Below are positions 11,901-22,582 of a DNA stretch of 64,000 nt, piece after piece. Position numbers and translations under genes: made by a program. The notes beneath the pieces are model-generated. The model was not told the DNA's origin. It saw only the letters and a list, made by a program, of their open reading frames with translations, and made no database searches. The DNA lies in the NCBI RefSeq assembly GCF_039555335.1, contig NC_092628.1, positions 72,914,713-72,978,712 on the forward strand, read 5' to 3'. Within the stretch, counting starts at the first letter, position 1. Every line of letters starts with the position of its first letter. Origin of the DNA: Amphiura filiformis. Its lineage: Eukaryota > Echinodermata > Ophiuroidea > Amphilepidida > Amphiuridae.

Positions 11901-14900
11901 TTGAACTGACTGAACACCCACAAGAGGTGTTGTTTTTGTCTTGATGGTCAAATTTTGGACATTCAGTTTTGGTAAAAATGATGGGAACTTGTCAAATCCT
12001 AGCTAAGACCCTGATACAAAGTGATTACAAATTTATGAAAAAGTGTGTATGTGTTCCTTGCATCAAAGCTTGACAATTTATAAGCACATGTAAAACTGAT
12101 AATGGACAATTTTTTTATTGTCACCAATGAATTTAGCTGGTAATGCTGAAATTGCTCGTATTTCTACTAAGACATTTTGAAATGCCCTTTTTTGTTGCTA
12201 TTGTTGTTTGCACCCTATTGTTGCCCAAATGCAAAATTTGTGCCTTCGACCTGAGGGGATCAGATCTTGTCATGCAACAAGTGAAACATAATAGATATTG
12301 ATTTTATTAATCACCTAGGTTTTAGTTGAGTAGCAAATTGATATTTGTATATTGATCTTCTGTAAAATTAATGTGGACGTGAAAGATTTAACATTCTGGA
12401 CACAGATTCATTCATTATCAATCAGGAATTTATTACTTGTTCATCATTTTCCAGGTTAATCTCAATCAGCCCATGACTGAACAGTTGAAGAAATTATCAT
12501 CATTTCCCATCAGGACTCGGTTGAGTCTAACTGGTACATTGGTGGTAGCTAGGGATATTGCACATGCCAAGTTACAGGAGAGGTTAGACTCTGGCCAAGG
12601 TCTGCCACAGTATATCAAGGATCATCCGGTCTACTATGCTGGACCAGCTAAGACACCACAGGTATGCATAGTATAATTTTGGTATTGTTTCAGTTTTGTT
12701 CTTTTCCCAACATGGTAAAGGCTGGTAATAAGGGATGGCTTAAACACCCAACCACTGGTGCTCTGGTAGAACCGGGTACGTAACCATGGTAACCGCATTT
12801 TATTGTTCCAAACAATGTAAACCAGGCCCAATTGACCTGCAGTTGACCTACGGTTGGGTTCTGAAACCATCCCCAATGAAAAAGTTAAGAGAAAGAAGCA
12901 ACAATAATTAGTGTCTTTTAATTTTACAAACAATGAATATTGAGTTCAAGAAACAATACCTACTCCTGATTTCAGAAAAATACAGCACTAAAATTTTGGA
13001 ATTAAACAAATATTATCTTGTTTTGCCAAATGAAATGTATCTAAATCCTAATTTTGGAAGAAATTTGGTCAAAACATGAAGATTGAATTGAAAACATGCA
13101 TTGAAGTTTAAATTGAAAACATGCATTACTTCAGCTTGCTTCCATTTATAACTGGACTCTTTCAACCTTCAACCATTCAACCTCTAATAATTATCTTTTC
13201 CGTTATGATTTTTACTCTCTCTATACCTTATTGTCCATAGGGTTATGCATCTGGTTCATTTGGTCCAACCACAGCAGGTAGAATGGACTCCTATGTAGAT
13301 TCTTTCCAAGCAGCAGGAGGCTCTATGATTATGTTGGCCAAGGGAAACAGAAGCAAACAGGTATGTACATTTATATATTAATGAACATTGCATACATAAT
13401 GCAAAAATTATTTTTTAGTTACAGGATACACAATTACACTACAAGATTCTCATTGTGGCCGCCTGCATAGGTGCACCGTCGCCAAGGTACCTGACTGGTG
13501 CACACAAAGTACCTACATAGTACCAATGCGGCTACTACACAGGAGCCTCCAGCAGTGGTACTACACTGGTACTGCACAGCACCAGGCAAGTACCTTGGCG
13601 ACAGTGTACCTGTGCAAGCGGCCCAATAGGAATCTTGCAGTGTAAATTAGAATGAGGTAATAGTGAATTTTGCAGTGACTGTATAGGTCCAGTGTTGGAA
13701 ATTGCACCCATCTGCCCAAGGTTACTTTCTTGTCAGAAGTTAACCTTGCCATCTAGACATATCCGTATGCTGGATGCTCTGAAATCAGCCACTGGCTGTT
13801 AGACTTTTGAGCCTCAAACTTCCTCCATATGAATTATGATAGCAGCTTTGGTTTTGCAATAAATGTCTCGTTTAGAAAAAAAAGTCCTATTACCCATTGT
13901 GATGGTCACAGGTCTATGTACTTCTGAGTTTGACTAAACTCCCATTCTTGCTGTTTGTTGGAATTATGCTAAATTTCCTTTCTTATTGTGCATACATCTC
14001 ATGCTTTGTCTTGAAAGCTCAATGCTGCATAATGAAATATCATAAATGAGAACTAATTCCTCACATTTCTGGGAAAAAATCAAGAACATTTGAGCAGAAT
14101 GGGCATTTGAGAGTTAAGGCCCAGCTAGTATATATAATTTGGTTCACCTCAAGTTTGGTAGTGACGTCAATGCTCTTTCGTGGTTGCGCTGCAAGCGTGC
14201 TGACAAATCGCCCCAGTGCGCATGCATGTACACTCAGGGTGTTTAACTTTACGTGCGCGATTTGATACTGGGGCAAGCGAAATAAGCACCTACGTCGCTA
14301 CCGAACCTGAGATGAACCAAATTATAGGAGATAGTCATTTATGAAATGCTTGAGATATTTTAGATACTTGGTAGTCATGGTGCATTAATATGTAGCAATC
14401 AAATGTGTGCTCATGTTGCGACAAAACTGGACAAATTGTGTATTACATTCTTAAAGTGCTTCAGACAATTGAATACCTGAGTGGAAGAAGGGCCCAACTC
14501 CATTTTACCAAAATGAGTTTATCACATCTTAAAAGACCTGTACCATTGCCATTGCAACATATATCATTTCAAATGTATGTTATAATGTTTGTTCATCTAC
14601 CAGTACTCAAGGTCCCCTGAATATAAAATCAGGTCTCTTAAAACTTTTTCAAATAGTGTGTTTTTTGTTAGTATCTCAAAAAAAGTGTTGATGGAGTTGG
14701 GCCCTTCTTCCACTCAGGTATTCAATTGTAAAGCTGATTTCTACATACAACATATGACACGATCTGATCCAATTTGACCAAAGTCGGGAAGAATGAAATT
14801 GAGACATAGGCAACAATAAGGAGCAAAAACAATAAAAACACAAGCAAATGGACAGATAAAAAGTTCATAACTTTGCAATCAAGTTTGCCAAGGACCTAGG

Positions 14901-16385
14901 GATTTCAACATCAGTAAGTTTAGGTACTGAGCAAGTTAATAACGGTAATACTAATCAATTAAGTTTCAAAATGTCAGACTTTAGTCTGAGTGGATCAGAT
15001 TGTGTCACATAATATGTTTGCTAGTTTTATAGCATTGTAAAAGACTGTATTGTAATATACTAGAAACCCACAAAGTCCAGAAAGTACAAATTTTAGGCGA
15101 GAAAAGTTTAGACTGAGCAAGGTAAGGCGAGAAAAGCCCAGGTAAATTGATTGAGATTTAGTTCAATCCAGTCTGTGGCAGGTCTGTGTGAGCTGAATCT
15201 CAGTCAATTTACCTGGACTTTCCTAGACTATCCTCACCTATTTCTGATCTGAGGATCTGAGCAAGACTTAATTTAAAAATCTTCACCTGGACTTTCATGG
15301 ACTACATGTACTTTAATTAATAGGCTACCTGGACTTTCAATAACATAATTTCTTAAGGGGTGGGGTATGAACGTTTGGACAGTATTTATTGTGGGACATT
15401 AGAGCACATCAGACATATCGAATTGCATTCTGAATAAGAAGAATGTCATTCTGATATCAAATAATTTTGATTTTTTGAAATTCACAATGTAATACACATT
15501 TTATGGCAAATGATTAAAAATTGATATTTTTGATATTTAACAGTACTCGAAGTAAACTTTATAAATGTGATGATTTATACTTAAAGTGGTGTATGCAGGT
15601 GGGATGAAAAGCCGACGATCAATTGAAAATTTGGACCTTTTGTATTGAAGATATGGATTTTTTTCCCAAAACACCAACAAAAATTAGGTCTTTTGGGAAA
15701 AAAATCCATATCTTCCATATGAAAGGTCAAAATTTTCAATTGATCGTCGGCTTTTCCTCCCAGCTACATACACTTTAAGAATATGTCATTAGATTTATAA
15801 AATTTACTTTGAGGACTGTTATATATCAAAATGTGAAAAATATCAAATTTTAATAATTTGTCATAAAATTTGTATTATATCGTGAATTTCATAAAATGAA
15901 AATTATTTGATATCAGAAAGACATTCTTCGCTTTTCAGAATGCAATTGATATGTCTGATGTGCTCTCATGTCCCACAAAAATACTGTCGAAACGCTCAAA
16001 ACGCTCATTCCAGATCCCTTAACATAACATTTTTTCCTTTTTTTTTCCTTGCCTATACTTGCCCAGTCTGAACTCGATATTGGTACTTTCGGGACTTTGT
16101 AAGTTTCTAGTGTTAAGCCAGTATAAGTTAGCAGTGTCTTATGTCAAAATATTTTCTGATCTACAGGTGACCCAGGCATGCAAGAAACATGGCGGATTCT
16201 ACTTGGGCTCCATTGGTGGTCCTGCAGCAATCTTGGCACAGAATTGCATCAAGAAAGTAGAAGTATTGGAATACCCTGAGCTTGGCATGGAAGCCATATG
16301 GAGGGTCGAGGTAGAGAACTTCCCAGCATTTATAGTGGTTGATGATAAAGGCAATGACTTTTTCAAGAAATGGCAAATTGAATAA
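5983..16385 (+). CDS. Class I (4Fe-4S) fumarate hydratase, probably mitochondrial, 11 exons
   Basis: This enzyme reversibly hydrates fumarate to L-malate in the TCA cycle. Exons: 5983-6142, 6839-6966, 7421-7559, 8363-8463, 8624-8830, 9579-9705, 10320-10510, 10978-11088, 12455-12661, 13241-13360 and 16167-16385. All introns are GT-AG and the phases agree, giving 569 residues; an in-frame TAG lies upstream of the ATG. Residues 1-31 are basic, lack acidic residues and look like a mitochondrial presequence. The rest aligns end to end with bacterial FumA/FumB (about 548 residues) and Leishmania fumarases. The three cluster cysteines are C133 (GCQDTGTA), C252 (GTAACPPYH) and C346 (GVSCSADR). Expected active-site residues D135, H334, R421, T467, R471 and K491 are present. 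It is unrelated in sequence to the class II fumarase (FH) usual in animals. Introns carry several MITEs, largest in intron 10; introns 1, 5 and 8 show nothing recognisable. The locus is clearly eukaryotic, not bacterial contamination. Confidence 0.95.
7611..7749. mobile_element. Short palindromic MITE in fumarase intron 3
   Basis: The inverted arms contain TAGCCTTTTCAAGATATGGTG and its near complement (about 7615 and 7728-7745). About 140 bp, noncoding, about 50 bp after the exon 3 donor. Confidence 0.6.
10181..10303. mobile_element. Palindromic MITE abutting the exon 7 acceptor of the fumarase gene
   Basis: Inverted arms start TGCCAGAAGTGGGCAAGTGC and end with the near complement at 10303. 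The element stops 16 nt before the exon 7 start, so the branch-point region of this intron lies in or beside transposon sequence. Confidence 0.7.
13432..13648. mobile_element. MITE in fumarase intron 10
   Basis: Long inverted arms carry TACACTRCAAGATTC at the tips and TCGCCAAGGTAC inside. About 217 bp, more GC-rich than its surroundings, noncoding. Confidence 0.7.
14133..14326. mobile_element. MITE in fumarase intron 10 with TATAATTTGGTTCA ends
   Basis: Imperfect inverted arms of about 35 bp begin TATAATTTGGTTCA on both sides. The 194-bp element contains CpG-rich sequence unlike the flanks. TA at the ends would fit a Tc1/mariner-type insertion, but this is not proven. Confidence 0.65.
14466..14728. 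mobile_element. MITE with CAATTGAATACCTGAGTGG inverted ends
   Basis: The arms of about 38 bp are nearly exact complements and contain AAGAAGGGCCCAACTCCAT. A longer relative lies at 20003-20476. Here it sits in fumarase intron 10. Confidence 0.8.
15353..16022. mobile_element. TTAA-flanked ~670-bp palindromic element, copy 1
   Basis: It starts TTAAGGGGTGGGGTATGAAC and ends GATCCCTTAA, with TTAA on both sides. The two halves are imperfect reverse complements of about 300 bp. Copies 2 and 3 (47188-47854 and 56098-56763) have the same length within a few bases and the same TTAA borders. TTAA is the target of piggyBac-type transposases, so this may be a nonautonomous piggyBac-like element. This copy ends 144 bp before the last fumarase exon. 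Confidence 0.8.
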
Positions 16386-16574
16386 ATTAATAACTGATAC
16401 TCACAATCAAGTGAGGTATAAGCCTTTAGAATTTTATTGTTGTACAGATATAATGCTGATTGTCAATGCCAAAAACAAATTTTATCCTATTGACCCAACT
16501 GTAAGTGGATGAGGCCATTTGGAGACCTCCTGACCCCACTTCTACCATATTACATACAGACCTATTAGTTTAAT

Positions 16575-16790
16575 ACCATTTTAAACAAAAATGTTTCACA
16601 TACAGAGCTATAACTTTAACTATGTTACTCGAAAGATTGGCATGTAGAATTCCCCAAAATTAAAACTTTTAAGTGTCTTCTTCATAAAAAATAGCCTTTG
16701 AGGAAAATTAATTTAGCAATAATAAGTTTGAGGCTACATCTAAAACCAGTATTGTATAGCTCTGTATGTGAAACACTTTTGTCCGTTTTC
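16575..16790. mobile_element. Palindromic element downstream of the fumarase gene
   Basis: Inverted arms share GTTTCACATACAGAGCTATA (about 16592 and 16756-16776). It lies about 190 bp past the fumarase stop codon and is probably in its 3' untranslated region. Confidence 0.55.
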
Positions 16791-17111
16791 ATATAGAACC
16801 ATATGTGATGTGACCGACGATATGTGTGTAGCTAATTTTATAGATAACCTGTAGTAATGAGTATCAATATCATAACAATATGCTAGCAAATTCTACTTAC
16901 AGGTTTATTAATAGAATTGAAGGTGCGATTACTTCTTGTTCCTCGGAGGTAAAGCCAAGGTGAACCTTTTTTGTATTTTGTAACATTTTGTGACATGCAA
17001 TATCTTTAAAAGTGTGATTACACTACATGTACTTGTTTGTGATTGTCAATTTTTGCAGTTGGCCCATTATGGTTGTTCAGGTTTAGCTCTCAACCAATCA
17101 AGCATGCCATT

Positions 17112-17391
17112 GGGCTATTCCATTTAAAATCTGCTCTACACCTGTGGAAAATTTTGAAAATATCTGCCACAGGGGAGTATGATTTTCAAAGGGAATGAGC
17201 ACATTGGGCAGCACCATTTGAATTTCATACACCCTGTGAGAAAGATTCAACCTGAATCTTCCCCTGCTGGAGAGTGAGTTTAAAATGTCACTGCTAATGT
17301 GTTAATTCCATTTAAAATTCATATTCCCCCTGTGGAAGATATTTCCAAAATCTTCCACAGGGGTAGTGTGGATGTTAAATGGAATAGCCCA
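17112..17391. mobile_element. Palindromic MITE with GGGCTATTCC ends, copy 1
   Basis: It begins GGGCTATTCCATTTAAAAT and ends with the complement GGAATAGCCC. Internal CCTGTGGAAGAT motifs are mirrored. About 280 bp. A second copy is at 48475-48745. Confidence 0.8.
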
Positions 17392-17779
17392 TTATTTACA
17401 AGTATGCTTTAACATGGTTTCGTTTCTACTTAGTTTTAGCATGGGCTTTAGTCAATGTTCTTGGTTTGTTTGTGAACACCAAGCTTGAACTTGTAGATTT
17501 TGCATTTGGACAACATTACACAGATATGTCTTTAGTTTAATATTATTCAGAACAAGGATGGGACTAAACACTTGAAAGTTACCAAATGGCCTGATCCATA
17601 AAAAGTGCTGCACCTTTTAACCCAACAAAATTGTGATAGGATTTTGTTTCATGTCTGTAAACTTTCTTCCTCCAGTATTATGAGGATAGGTGAATCAGTC
17701 ATGGTTTTTAACATGTATAGATGAACACAAATAATTATTAACCTTTGTTATGTAGTAGCACCAAAATGGTGTAAGGTGT

Positions 17780-18388
17780 GCGAGGGGTATCCAAAGTTTT
17801 GACATCACCCAGAAGTGAAAGAGCTATACGGATGAAAATTTGTCGAGTGTAATCACTGGTCCTTATGTACATTATGGTCCAAAAATGGTCTAATCAGTAT
17901 GTTTACTTACTTTCACAGGTGGCGCTAGATGGGAAGTAGGCTCATAACCTTTTCATGATAAGATCCTCCACTTTCTTGAGTTTTTTCACTGTGGCGCATC
18001 ATCCATAAGTGATGGACGTCCACTTCTTGGGTCATCTGTGAGGGACATGTGGCCAGTTTGGAAATTCCTTTTTCAAATGCAATAGTGCCATATGATGGGC
18101 AATCATCACCGTGAGATTGCTTTCATTTCATCATAGATTTTCTGAGCATTGTAGGCCTAACCCTTCAAATGCAGGAACTTAATCACGCCTGCGTGCCTCA
18201 ATTTTCACCATCTTGCAGGTTATGCGCCTACTGCCCATCTAGCGCCACCTGTAAAAAAAGTAAACATACTTATGAGACCATTTTTGGACCATAATGTACA
18301 TAAGGACCAGTGATTACACTGACAAAATTTCATCGGTATAGCTCTTTCACTTCTGAGTGATGTCAAAAGCTTTTGGATACCACCTCGT
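17780..18388. mobile_element. ~600-bp palindromic element with ~160-bp arms
   Basis: Near-complementary arms run from GAGGGGTATCCAAAG to CTTTTGGATACCACCTC and contain GGTGGCGCTAGATGGG and its complement CCCATCTAGCGCCACC. The central ~250 bp is unpaired. Noncoding. Confidence 0.8.
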
Positions 18389-18539
18389 ACATGATCATTT
18401 GTTTTGCATAAATATCAACAATTTTTGTGTGAAATTAGAATGCTGTTTGGGATTGAAATTATTGGTAACAATAATCCTGTTATCAACTGTTAATAACTGT
18501 TATTAACTGTTAAAAAAAAAAAGGAAGGTTTTATTTCAA

Positions 18540-18796
18540 ACTCTAATGGTGACCCGCAGGTCAAATTGCTAGAATTTACATTAAACACACTTGAACAGAC
18601 ACAAAGCAATTTTGCAGGCAGCAGCTTAATCAGCGCCAATATTGCAACATTGAAACAAAGAACTATACAAACATCCAACCCCACTGAGGATAAAGTGCCT
18701 TGCCCAAGGACACAACACGTTGGCACAAGCGGGGCTCGAACTCGCAACCTATGGATTATGAGTCGGGCGCCATATCAACTCGGCCACACGTGCTCC
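18540..18796 (-). mobile_element. tRNA-derived SINE
   Basis: On the minus strand the 5' end carries an A-box-like TGGCCGAGTTGATATGG and a B-box-like GGTTGCGAGTTCGAGCC, then the body CCTTGGGCAAGGCACTTTA, as in SINEs of several marine invertebrates. The tRNA-like head lacks complementary acceptor arms, so it is not a tRNA gene. Confidence 0.8.
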
Positions 18797-20002
18797 TGTT
18801 ATCCTGTTAATAATCCTGTTAATCCTGCTCCGACCATTTGCAACATGCTATGTGGGAATAGAGATAAGCCACAGGCAATTTAGATGAGCCACAAGCAATT
18901 TAGATGATGATTTTATCAGGAGCCCATTGTAATGAGATAAGGAGTATTGAGTTCTTGTGACATGACACATTAATGCAACATTTTGCTTGAAAGAATCTGT
19001 CAGCCCCAGGATTCATTTCCACAAGAGTTGGTGCCTACATGTGATAAAGACTCACACAGGAGAGAATAACAAATTTGCATGCTGGTTTTGCTTAGTAAAT
19101 TATCAGATTTATTTGTACAAAGAATATCTGCTAAATAATGTACATAATAAGATAATGCAATATTTATAATACAAATCTGAATTATGATGATTGTCAAAGC
19201 ATATATTCAACATAATTGTTTACTTGTTCTTGTGGTACTTAGTACTTAGTAGTAGCAATTACAGACACTTCTGGTACTACCAAAACTGCATCATAGAAAA
19301 TGCTGTTGGTACAAAAAAAAATACACATTTTACAAAATTTTGAGAAATAAACTACTTACTGGCAAATTTTTGCCATAAAACTGCAGTAAATTGGTGATGT
19401 AATTTCACACCAGTGATTTTATGGAGGCTAGTCCAATTTCATTACATGCCGTTTTCACCCTTGGTTGAATGGCCTTTATCCCACTCTCTATCTATAAATC
19501 AGTATTTCAATTAGTTTTGATATGAGAGGCAAAAATGTACATATGAAAGCCCTATGTGTGTGATTAATTAAATAGGTTCGCTCATTTAAGACATATTTTG
19601 GCTGAAAAAAATCAATAACTTTAAGCCCTAATATTTTGCATTACGGCAAAAATCTGGACTTTCCACTGATTCCCAAATTGTGAATGAGGTTGTTGATTGG
19701 ACCCTCCTCCTCAATGAAGAAGTAGGGTGTTGATAAAATCATAATGTTTGTTGAGAAATGGCATATAAATATTCTTTTAGATATGGGCCAGTGACAATGT
19801 AGGGTAGTACTATAATTGCTGACGATTCCATGATGGCTATTAGTTAGTATGAAACATTGCATGGTAAAAGTTGCATATCAAATGTGCAGCTGATCTGATC
19901 ATGTTTCTTCCAGAAGGCCTTCATAATATCAATAGTATCAACCATTTAGAATGGTACCAAATAATGTTGTACATGAAATGACTGGTTTGAATGACACATT
20001 AA

Positions 20003-20476
20003 TAGAATACTTGAGTAGAAGAAAGGCCCAACTCCATCAAAACTGTTTTTGAGATATTAAGAAAAAACTTAATAATTTGGAAAAGTTTTAAAGACAGAAT
20101 GTTTTAATCTTCAGGGGACTTTTAATACATGAACGTACAGTATTACATACATCCGAAATCATATTATGATGTTTCCATGGCAACCTTTCTTCCACTAATA
20201 TACTGCAAGTGCCAGTTCCATAAGCAGATGTGTTATAAATAGTTCATGGATGAACAAAATTCCTCTTTAACACAATATTTGTGGAAGAACTCCATGGAGT
20301 TGGGCCCTTCTTCCATGAAAACCATGATTAAGTGTACGTGGAAGATTAGAGAGTGGATTTTGGCTCATCTTTCACACACACGGAAGAATAGTCTGCTGGC
20401 AATAAAATGCTAGGTCTAACTCAATTTTGTAAAAATTGGAGTTGGGCCCTTCTTCCACTTAATAGGTATTCAATTG
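20003..20476. mobile_element. Longer relative of the 14466 MITE
   Basis: Ends carry GAATACTTGAGTAGAAGAA and the complementary AGGTATTCAATTG, with an extra internal AGTTGGGCCCTTCTTCCA at about 20297. The doubled internal end suggests one copy inserted in another or an arm duplication. About 470 bp. Confidence 0.65.
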
Positions 20477-21403
20477 TATGGTGATTAACAGCTGGCTTTT
20501 ACAAATATAGGTGTCTCTGCAAATTATTATTCAATGATATTTGCACTCTTCAGAGTTTGCTATTCAGAAGATATGCTTTTCTTTAAAAAATAAAATGATT
20601 CTCAAAAGAGTAAGAGGCACTGAAATACAAGTGAAACTGAACATGGCTATATAGTCCATTTGGCTTCCTTGAGAGAGTGACATCGGTACTTTGTCGCAGT
20701 TAGTTTGGGCATTACCTCTGATCGCGTGTGGAAACATGCTAGTTCCTTGAGTCAATAGTGTGATTCAAGACTACAGACACTGGAGCACTCACTGACATCA
20801 CTCTCTGTGGGAAGTGAAATGGTCTTTTAATAGATGAGTAATATTTTATTTTTAGAATAGTCAATTTTCATTGTAAAATTGTGTATTTGGAATAGCATGC
20901 TGTACCGAACTTATTTTGTACCCAAGTCCTTTGATTATCATTGCTAGTCACCGCAAAACAAATTTGACAGGAAGTAAAGTTCAAAGTATTATTTTGTATC
21001 CAAAGTACTTTGATTTTCATTGATCGTCAAAATAAATTTTACAGAAAGTAAAGTGGAAAGTTGTTCAAATAGTAAATGTGTGATTTCTTACTAAATTTAC
21101 CTCAAGTCATTATTACAAAGTACCTCAAAGTGCTTTACAACAAAAGTCAATAGATATATAAGAATAGATACAAGCAAATATTTAGAACCAACATGTTCAG
21201 GAACACAGTAAGAGAGGAAGACAGAGACCAACAAAAGGCAAACGTGATTTTCAAAGCAGGCAAGCAATAGTACAAATACAAGAAGGGAAAAACATATATA
21301 TTTTGTTCTTGTGATGTGTGGTTGCGAGGTAGGGAAAATGAAGGAAATCACGTTTTTTAATAATGTTATTTGATTTTTTTTAAATTTATTTATTATTTAG
21401 ATG

Positions 21404-21522
21404 AAACGGGGTTCATTTATATGTTTTCATGACTGAATGTTGTTTATTCCATCGGACTGGAAGTGGCCTCTCGGGCATAAAAAACCGTTTATAGTCATGA
21501 AAATACATGATTGTGAACCCCA
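21404..21522. mobile_element. Short inverted-repeat element
   Basis: Inverted GGGGTTCA and ATGTTTTCATGACT-type arms flank a short unpaired centre. About 120 bp, noncoding. Confidence 0.45.
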
Positions 21523-21945
21523 AATTTTTAAGAGGGTTTTTTTTTTAAAGAGAATGGATAACCAGCATCCAGAATGAGAAAACATGACATTTTATTGCAA
21601 GCAAAACCCTGAACTTATAATCAATACTATCAAATAAACATTTGAAACCAAATATCCATACCACTATTGAACATAATTTAAATGTTAATTTAAACGTTAA
21701 TTCTTATCCAATGATGAAAACAAAAAATATGTATCATATGATCAAACATTTAATCGTAAATATTAGGCTGAACAAATGATATGTCTCAAAGACCCTGCGC
21801 ACATTCGCTTTCTTATTCCTTTATTGCCGTAAAATCAAGAAATTCTTAGAAATATTTTAAAGAAAATTTACTTGATTCGATACTGAAGTTTCATAAAATT
21901 AAAATTGAGTTTTAACAAAATCTTAAGAAAAACAACAAACAAACG

Positions 21946-22309
21946 CCCTAGCAAACATAAAACGGCTTGAACAGGTTATATTTTGGGTTTGGGTTTTGGT
22001 AAAAACATTAAATGTCGGGTTAAATAAAGGTCATGAAAATGTTTTTAAAACATTTGTGTGAAAACGCGGTATAAAAATATTTTTTAAATGTCAAAATGTT
22101 ATTGTAAAATCCTTTTGCAAACATTTGTTGCCAAATATTTTGTTAATACTTAAATAACATGTGAGAATATTTTGCCGTAAGTTTTCAAACAATGATTTTG
22201 AATGTTATGAAAACGTTTTATACCCTTTATATAACCCGACATTTAAACGTTTTCTGGCAACCTTTTCTAATCTTGCGAATAATGTGGAAAACGTTTTGTG
22301 TTTGCTGGG
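21946..22309. mobile_element. CCCAGCAAACA-type MITE, copy 1
   Basis: Ends are CCCTAGCAAACATAAAACG and the complementary GTTTTGTGTTTGCTGGG. The interior repeats AACGTTTT and ATGTCGGGTTA-type motifs in both orientations. It lies 270 bp past the stop of the giant receptor. A compound second copy is at 61953-62631. Confidence 0.75.
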
Positions 22310-22582
22310 ACATTCCACATTCGTTTTTAAACTGCCATGGGCTTTGAAACAACATTTTTAGCCTTATTATGTATATGAAACAAATCAAAATTGATCAAAA
22401 TGAAAACAGTATGAGGAAGCACTCAAAGGCTAAAAATGGAATCCTGTGGAGCAGAAGGCGACAGTTCTTAGTAGATGCATCCTCAGTATTAGAGATCCTC
22501 GGCATCTGGGGAGTGTAAGATATTTTGATGGGGAAAATCCGAAAATTAGCCTAACGTTGGTCACTGGAAGACTAGGCAATTC

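Noticed and set aside
18700..18796. Possible functional tRNA gene on the minus strand
   Set aside because: The tRNA-like head leads directly into SINE body sequence and lacks cloverleaf pairing.
21097..21351. 84-codon hydrophobic minus-strand frame resembling membrane segments
   Set aside because: Hydrophobicity follows from A-rich plus-strand sequence (many Phe/Leu/Ile codons). No start context or neighbouring exons were found.
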